Below, one piece after another: positions 5,021-7,388 of a stretch of 7,388 nucleotides of DNA. This stretch comes from Oscillospiraceae bacterium UBA6409 (GTDB lineage: Bacteria > Bacillota > Clostridia > Oscillospirales > Oscillospiraceae). Under the pieces are notes generated by a model. The model saw nothing but the letters and a program-made list of their open reading frames with translations, made no database searches and was not told where the DNA came from. The stretch covers positions 684 to 8,071 of the forward strand of contig DJPP01000145.1 in the NCBI GenBank assembly GCA_002438575.1, read 5' to 3'. Numbering within the stretch: position 1 is the stretch's first letter; each line of letters starts with the position of its first letter. The translations under genes and the position numbers were made by a program.

Positions 5021-5032
5021 GGTCTTCTCTGT

Positions 5033-5335
5033 TCAATTGGCCTTTTCCAGCGCGGCCATGCGCTCGGACATCTGCCGCACCACGACCTTCAGGAACTTTA
5101 CCTCGTCCTCCAGGTCATCCACGCGGGAACGCGGCACCAGCTGCTCCCGGATGCCGTCCAGAGCTTCCATCACGAGATCGAACTTGGGCGCCACCGTGTT
5201 CTCGATCAGCACCTGCATCCGCCGTTCCGACGCGCTGATACGGTCGTCGATCATCTCAGACATCCGTTTCTCCGATGCGCTGACTTTCTCGTCTACCAGC
5301 TCCGATACCGCCTGCATATCTTTTTCGTTCAGCAT
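5033..5335 (-). CDS. Coiled-coil phage protein, moron-like cassette
   Basis: This encodes a 100-residue, charged, almost wholly helical protein. A 15-residue unit is repeated in tandem: residues 14-28 (VDEKVSASEKRMSEM) and 29-43 (IDDRISASERRMQVL). A second coiled coil, with hydrophobic residues at heptad positions (VDDLEDEVKFLKVVV), spans about 72-98. No membrane segment, signal peptide or enzyme motif is seen, so it is probably cytosolic and oligomeric. Similar short proteins (MLNEKDMQ...) are frequent in clostridial phages without assigned function. A start eight codons upstream is possible, but ATG 5335 has GGGAGGAA at good spacing. It has its own consensus promoter and terminator. Confidence 0.8.
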   Translation of the reverse strand: MLNEKDMQAVSELVDEKVSASEKRMSEMIDDRISASERRMQVLIENTVAPKFDLVMEALDGIREQLVPRSRVDDLEDEVKFLKVVVRQMSERMAALEKAN

Positions 5336-5368
5336 AACGTGTTCCTCCCGCCCATTCAAGATATGCCC

Positions 5369-5397
5369 ATTATACCCGCCGACATCCTCGCTGTCAA
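5369..5397 (-). promoter_or_regulatory. Perfect sigma-A promoter of the coiled-coil gene
   Basis: TTGACA (5392-5397), 17 bp and TATAAT (5369-5374) on the - strand match the vegetative consensus exactly. The start site would be near 5362, giving a leader of about 27 bases that contains the Shine-Dalgarno. No operator dyad is seen over it, so expression in the lysogen is likely. Confidence 0.88.
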
Positions 5398-5433
5398 CTT
5401 TGCCTTTGTCAAAATCGCGAAGGAATAGCCAAA

Positions 5434-5457
5434 GGGCGCGAGGTATGCCTCGCGCCC
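5434..5457 (-). terminator. Hairpin after the large phage gene
   Basis: A perfect 10-bp stem GGGCGCGAGG / CCTCGCGCCC with a 4-nt loop starts five bases after the large gene's stop. On the - strand only TTT follows, while on the + strand TTCTTTT follows, so it is a weak or processing-type terminator for the late transcript. It insulates the next promoter. Confidence 0.7.
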
Positions 5458-5462
5458 TTCTT

Positions 5463-7388
5463 TTAGTCCAGCCGCGGCATTCTCAGATCCCCGCCGGAGC
5501 GCCACGGTGCTTCGCCTATCTTACTCTCGGCCCATCCCTCCGAATAGTAGAGCGCGTCTTTCTCAGCGTTTTGCAACGGCAGCTTGTCGATAGCTGCCAA
5601 TTTTTCAGCTTTCTTTGTAAGCCCCGACGTGGCGGTCTTGTACTGGTAGTACTTCTCTGCCGAAATGCCGTCGTAGGCCTCAAGGTCACTCTGCTCCTTC
5701 AGCGCCTCCTCGCTGGCGATAAGGTTGGTGTAGATAGACGCTTTCTGTGTGCGCGTCAGCCCGCTGCGCTGCAGCACCGCCAGCTTCTCCGCGTCGCTGC
5801 TGCACGACTTGAGCCTCACCAGCACACTTGTGATCTCACCCATGTCGGCCATCGGCTCTGCGTCGCCTATGGCGTCCATGGCGGCCTTCTCCTTGTCGGT
5901 GGCCAGCAGGCCGTAATAGGCCGCCGCCTTCCCCTCTCCGCTGATGTCGGAGGACATCAATGCCTCGCGCTGCAGCTCGGCCTTGCTCTCGTCATCGGTC
6001 TTTTCGATGCCGCGCAGGTCCTGGATGAGGTCATAGCTCTCCTTGGCGGCCACACCGGCGCTCTGCATACTTCCGAAGGTCTCCGTCTGCTTCGCGGAGA
6101 AGTCGCTGCTCCTCTCCGCATAGTAGTCCTGCGCCTCGTCCAGTGAGCTGCGGCCGAAGACAGCCCCCTTAAAGTAGTTCCACGGTGTCTGATCTACCTG
6201 GTAGCGCAGCTTCCCGTTGCTGTACCGGCCGCCGCGCAGCACGTCCATGGTGCCCTGTATCGTCTTACGGAGCTGGTTGCCGCCGTACAGGAACTCGCCG
6301 CCCGCCGTGGCGGCCTTGTCCAGCGTGTCAACAGATGTAAGTCCTTTATCCTTTACAGACTTTGCAAGGTCTGCGATCTTGGACAGGTCTGCCACCGCCA
6401 GCGTCTGATCTCCCACGCCGGCCAGCGCTGCGGCCCGGCTGACCACCGGCACATCGTTGGCTACGTTGCCGAACAGGCTTTCAAGCGCGGCCCACCAGTC
6501 GGCGTCATCGTCGTCCTCCGGCTCCGGCGTGCCGAATAGCCGTTCATCAAACACGGCCTGCAGCACGCTGTCCAGCAGCGAGGCCACCGTCTGGCTCTTG
6601 GTCAGCCCCCATGCCTTGCCCAGCGCCTCCATGGTGTTGCCCAGCAGGTCGAAGGGCACCGGCGAACCGCCGGACAGCTCACCCACGGCGAGGTTGGCCA
6701 GGAATGCATACAGGACGTACTTCGCGGCTCTGCCGCCCATGACGCGGGCGGCGTAGGTCTTGCCTTTTTCCCCCGCCATTTTGCGGAACTCGTTGGGCAG
6801 GTCGCGGCTGACGTGCTCCCAGCTGTTCAGCGTTTCGAGCTGGAACCGCGTTGCGATCTGCCAGAAGGGGTTTTTCGTGTCGAACAGCACCGGCTTTTCG
6901 CCCCGCGCTCTGGAGCCCATCACACGGCGTCCGTAGTCGTCTGCCAGCTTGATAGCCTCCGCGTGGCTCTTGCCCGCCGCGACCTCCTTGAGGTATTTAC
7001 TGCGTACCGCCGTATAGGCCGTGAAGCTGTCCACGGCCTCCGTCATGGAAAATCCGGCCTGCTTGAACTTCTCCCAGCCGGTTTCCGCGCCCAGCAGCCA
7101 TTCCACGCCCTTCTTGCCCTTCAGGAAGTTGCTCTCCTTCACGAAGCTGCTCCTGTCCTTCTTGAAGAAGTCGCGCATGGCCGCCGCTGTGTACCTCTCG
7201 CCGTTTTCCACAGCCACCATCGGGAGCTGTGAGGTCTGATTGATGGCCGACGAAACGTTGAACGCCAGCTTGGCCCCGCCGTACTTCCCGGACAGCGTAT
7301 TGATCCAGTTCAGCGAGCCGCGCCCGGTAGCAGCCTCCGCGCCGCGGTCTACATAGTTCTGCTTGCCCGCCAGCCGGTTGGCGTAGTT
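5463..7388 (-). CDS. Large phage polyvalent/virion-associated protein, C-terminal part
   Basis: The frame is open from the window edge (residue 1 at 7388) to TAG at 5463-5465, giving 641 residues of a longer protein. An internal Met at 7220 is not a start, because the upstream 56 codons read as protein (SGKYGGAKLAFN, SSAINQTSQLP) and no ribosome site is evident there. It resembles the C-terminal regions of very large clostridial phage proteins (polyvalent or MuF-type, probably virion-associated). Landmarks are PFWQIATRFQLETLN at about 174-188, a hydrophobic segment at about 224-236 and an acidic PEPEDDDDADWW at about 288-299. A helical tail follows, with KYYQYKTATSGLTKKAEKLA and the closing DALYYSEGWAESKIGEAPW. 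A role in the capsid or DNA injection is inference; the family name is uncertain. Confidence 0.75.
   Translation of the reverse strand, partial: NYANRLAGKQNYVDRGAEAATGRGSLNWINTLSGKYGGAKLAFNVSSAINQTSQLPMVAVENGERYTAAAMRDFFKKDRSSFVKESNFLKGKKGVEWLLGAETGWEKFKQAGFSMTEAVDSFTAYTAVRSKYLKEVAAGKSHAEAIKLADDYGRRVMGSRARGEKPVLFDTKNPFWQIATRFQLETLNSWEHVSRDLPNEFRKMAGEKGKTYAARVMGGRAAKYVLYAFLANLAVGELSGGSPVPFDLLGNTMEALGKAWGLTKSQTVASLLDSVLQAVFDERLFGTPEPEDDDDADWWAALESLFGNVANDVPVVSRAAALAGVGDQTLAVADLSKIADLAKSVKDKGLTSVDTLDKAATAGGEFLYGGNQLRKTIQGTMDVLRGGRYSNGKLRYQVDQTPWNYFKGAVFGRSSLDEAQDYYAERSSDFSAKQTETFGSMQSAGVAAKESYDLIQDLRGIEKTDDESKAELQREALMSSDISGEGKAAAYYGLLATDKEKAAMDAIGDAEPMADMGEITSVLVRLKSCSSDAEKLAVLQRSGLTRTQKASIYTNLIASEEALKEQSDLEAYDGISAEKYYQYKTATSGLTKKAEKLAAIDKLPLQNAEKDALYYSEGWAESKIGEAPWRSGGDLRMPRLD

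Larger units (their letters stand above)
3442..7388. mobile_element. Prophage, one end (continues beyond the window)
   Basis: Everything right of the cotJC break looks phage-derived: a Bro-N antirepressor, a ribbon-helix-helix regulator, small accessory genes and a very large virion-type protein. All genes are on the - strand and point towards the cotJC junction, as expected for the right-hand accessory end of a prophage after the late genes. No integrase, large serine recombinase or excisionase is visible here; it should lie at the other end. Confidence 0.85.

Noticed and set aside
5019..6146. A 375-codon + strand frame
   Set aside because: Antisense to the coiled-coil gene, its promoter and the large phage gene; no domain and no plausible start site.
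1..7388. tRNA or rRNA genes, including a tRNA att site
   Set aside because: No cloverleaf with GTTCGA-type T-arm or CCA end and no rRNA sequence was seen; the attachment site is in cotJC instead.

Overview
The window reads as a junction between a spore-forming Clostridia chromosome and an integrated prophage. The organism is probably a moderately GC-rich Oscillospiraceae/Ruminococcaceae-type Firmicute. The host assignment rests on a CwlD-type spore-cortex amidase, a cotJ spore-coat operon, strong purine-rich Shine-Dalgarno sequences and TTGACA/TATAAT promoters. It is inference from gene content; no database search was possible.

Host part (1 to about 3441): a 3' gene end on the + strand stops at 87 and is followed by a strong hairpin terminator. 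A two-helix membrane protein on the - strand (128-352) has its own near-consensus promoter. A small cysteine-rich protein on the + strand (521-724) overlaps the 3' end of radA convergently. A - strand operon carries cwlD (2004-2714) and radA (636-2000), three bases apart. Divergent from cwlD is the cotJ operon on the + strand. Its first gene (2875-3339) joins CotJA-like and CotJB-like segments in one reading frame, behind a candidate sigma-K promoter. Its second gene is the start of cotJC, the manganese-catalase-like coat protein.

Junction: cotJC begins at 3343 with a typical N-terminus but loses its family sequence after codon 33 (about 3441). Phage sequence follows. The rest of cotJC must be elsewhere or lost. 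This is the most interesting observation. Genes of the mother-cell sporulation programme are known hosts for intervening elements that excise during sporulation (the skin element in sigK, SP-beta in spsM), and this window has the same arrangement.

Prophage part (about 3442 to 7388): all genes are on the - strand. In transcription order they are the C-terminal 641 residues of a very large phage protein running in from beyond the window (5463-7388), a hairpin, a coiled-coil protein with its own consensus promoter and terminator (5033-5335, a moron-like cassette), an unusual cluster of inverted repeats (4899-4981), a ribbon-helix-helix repressor whose promoter is covered by a perfect 10-bp dyad (4604-4774), a structured leader of about 120 nt, a small acidic protein (4227-4481) and a Bro-N antirepressor (3490-4230). 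The dyad GGTATCG-N7-CGATACC occurs twice, once between genes and once inside the antirepressor gene. No integrase lies in the window; it should be nearer the other prophage end.
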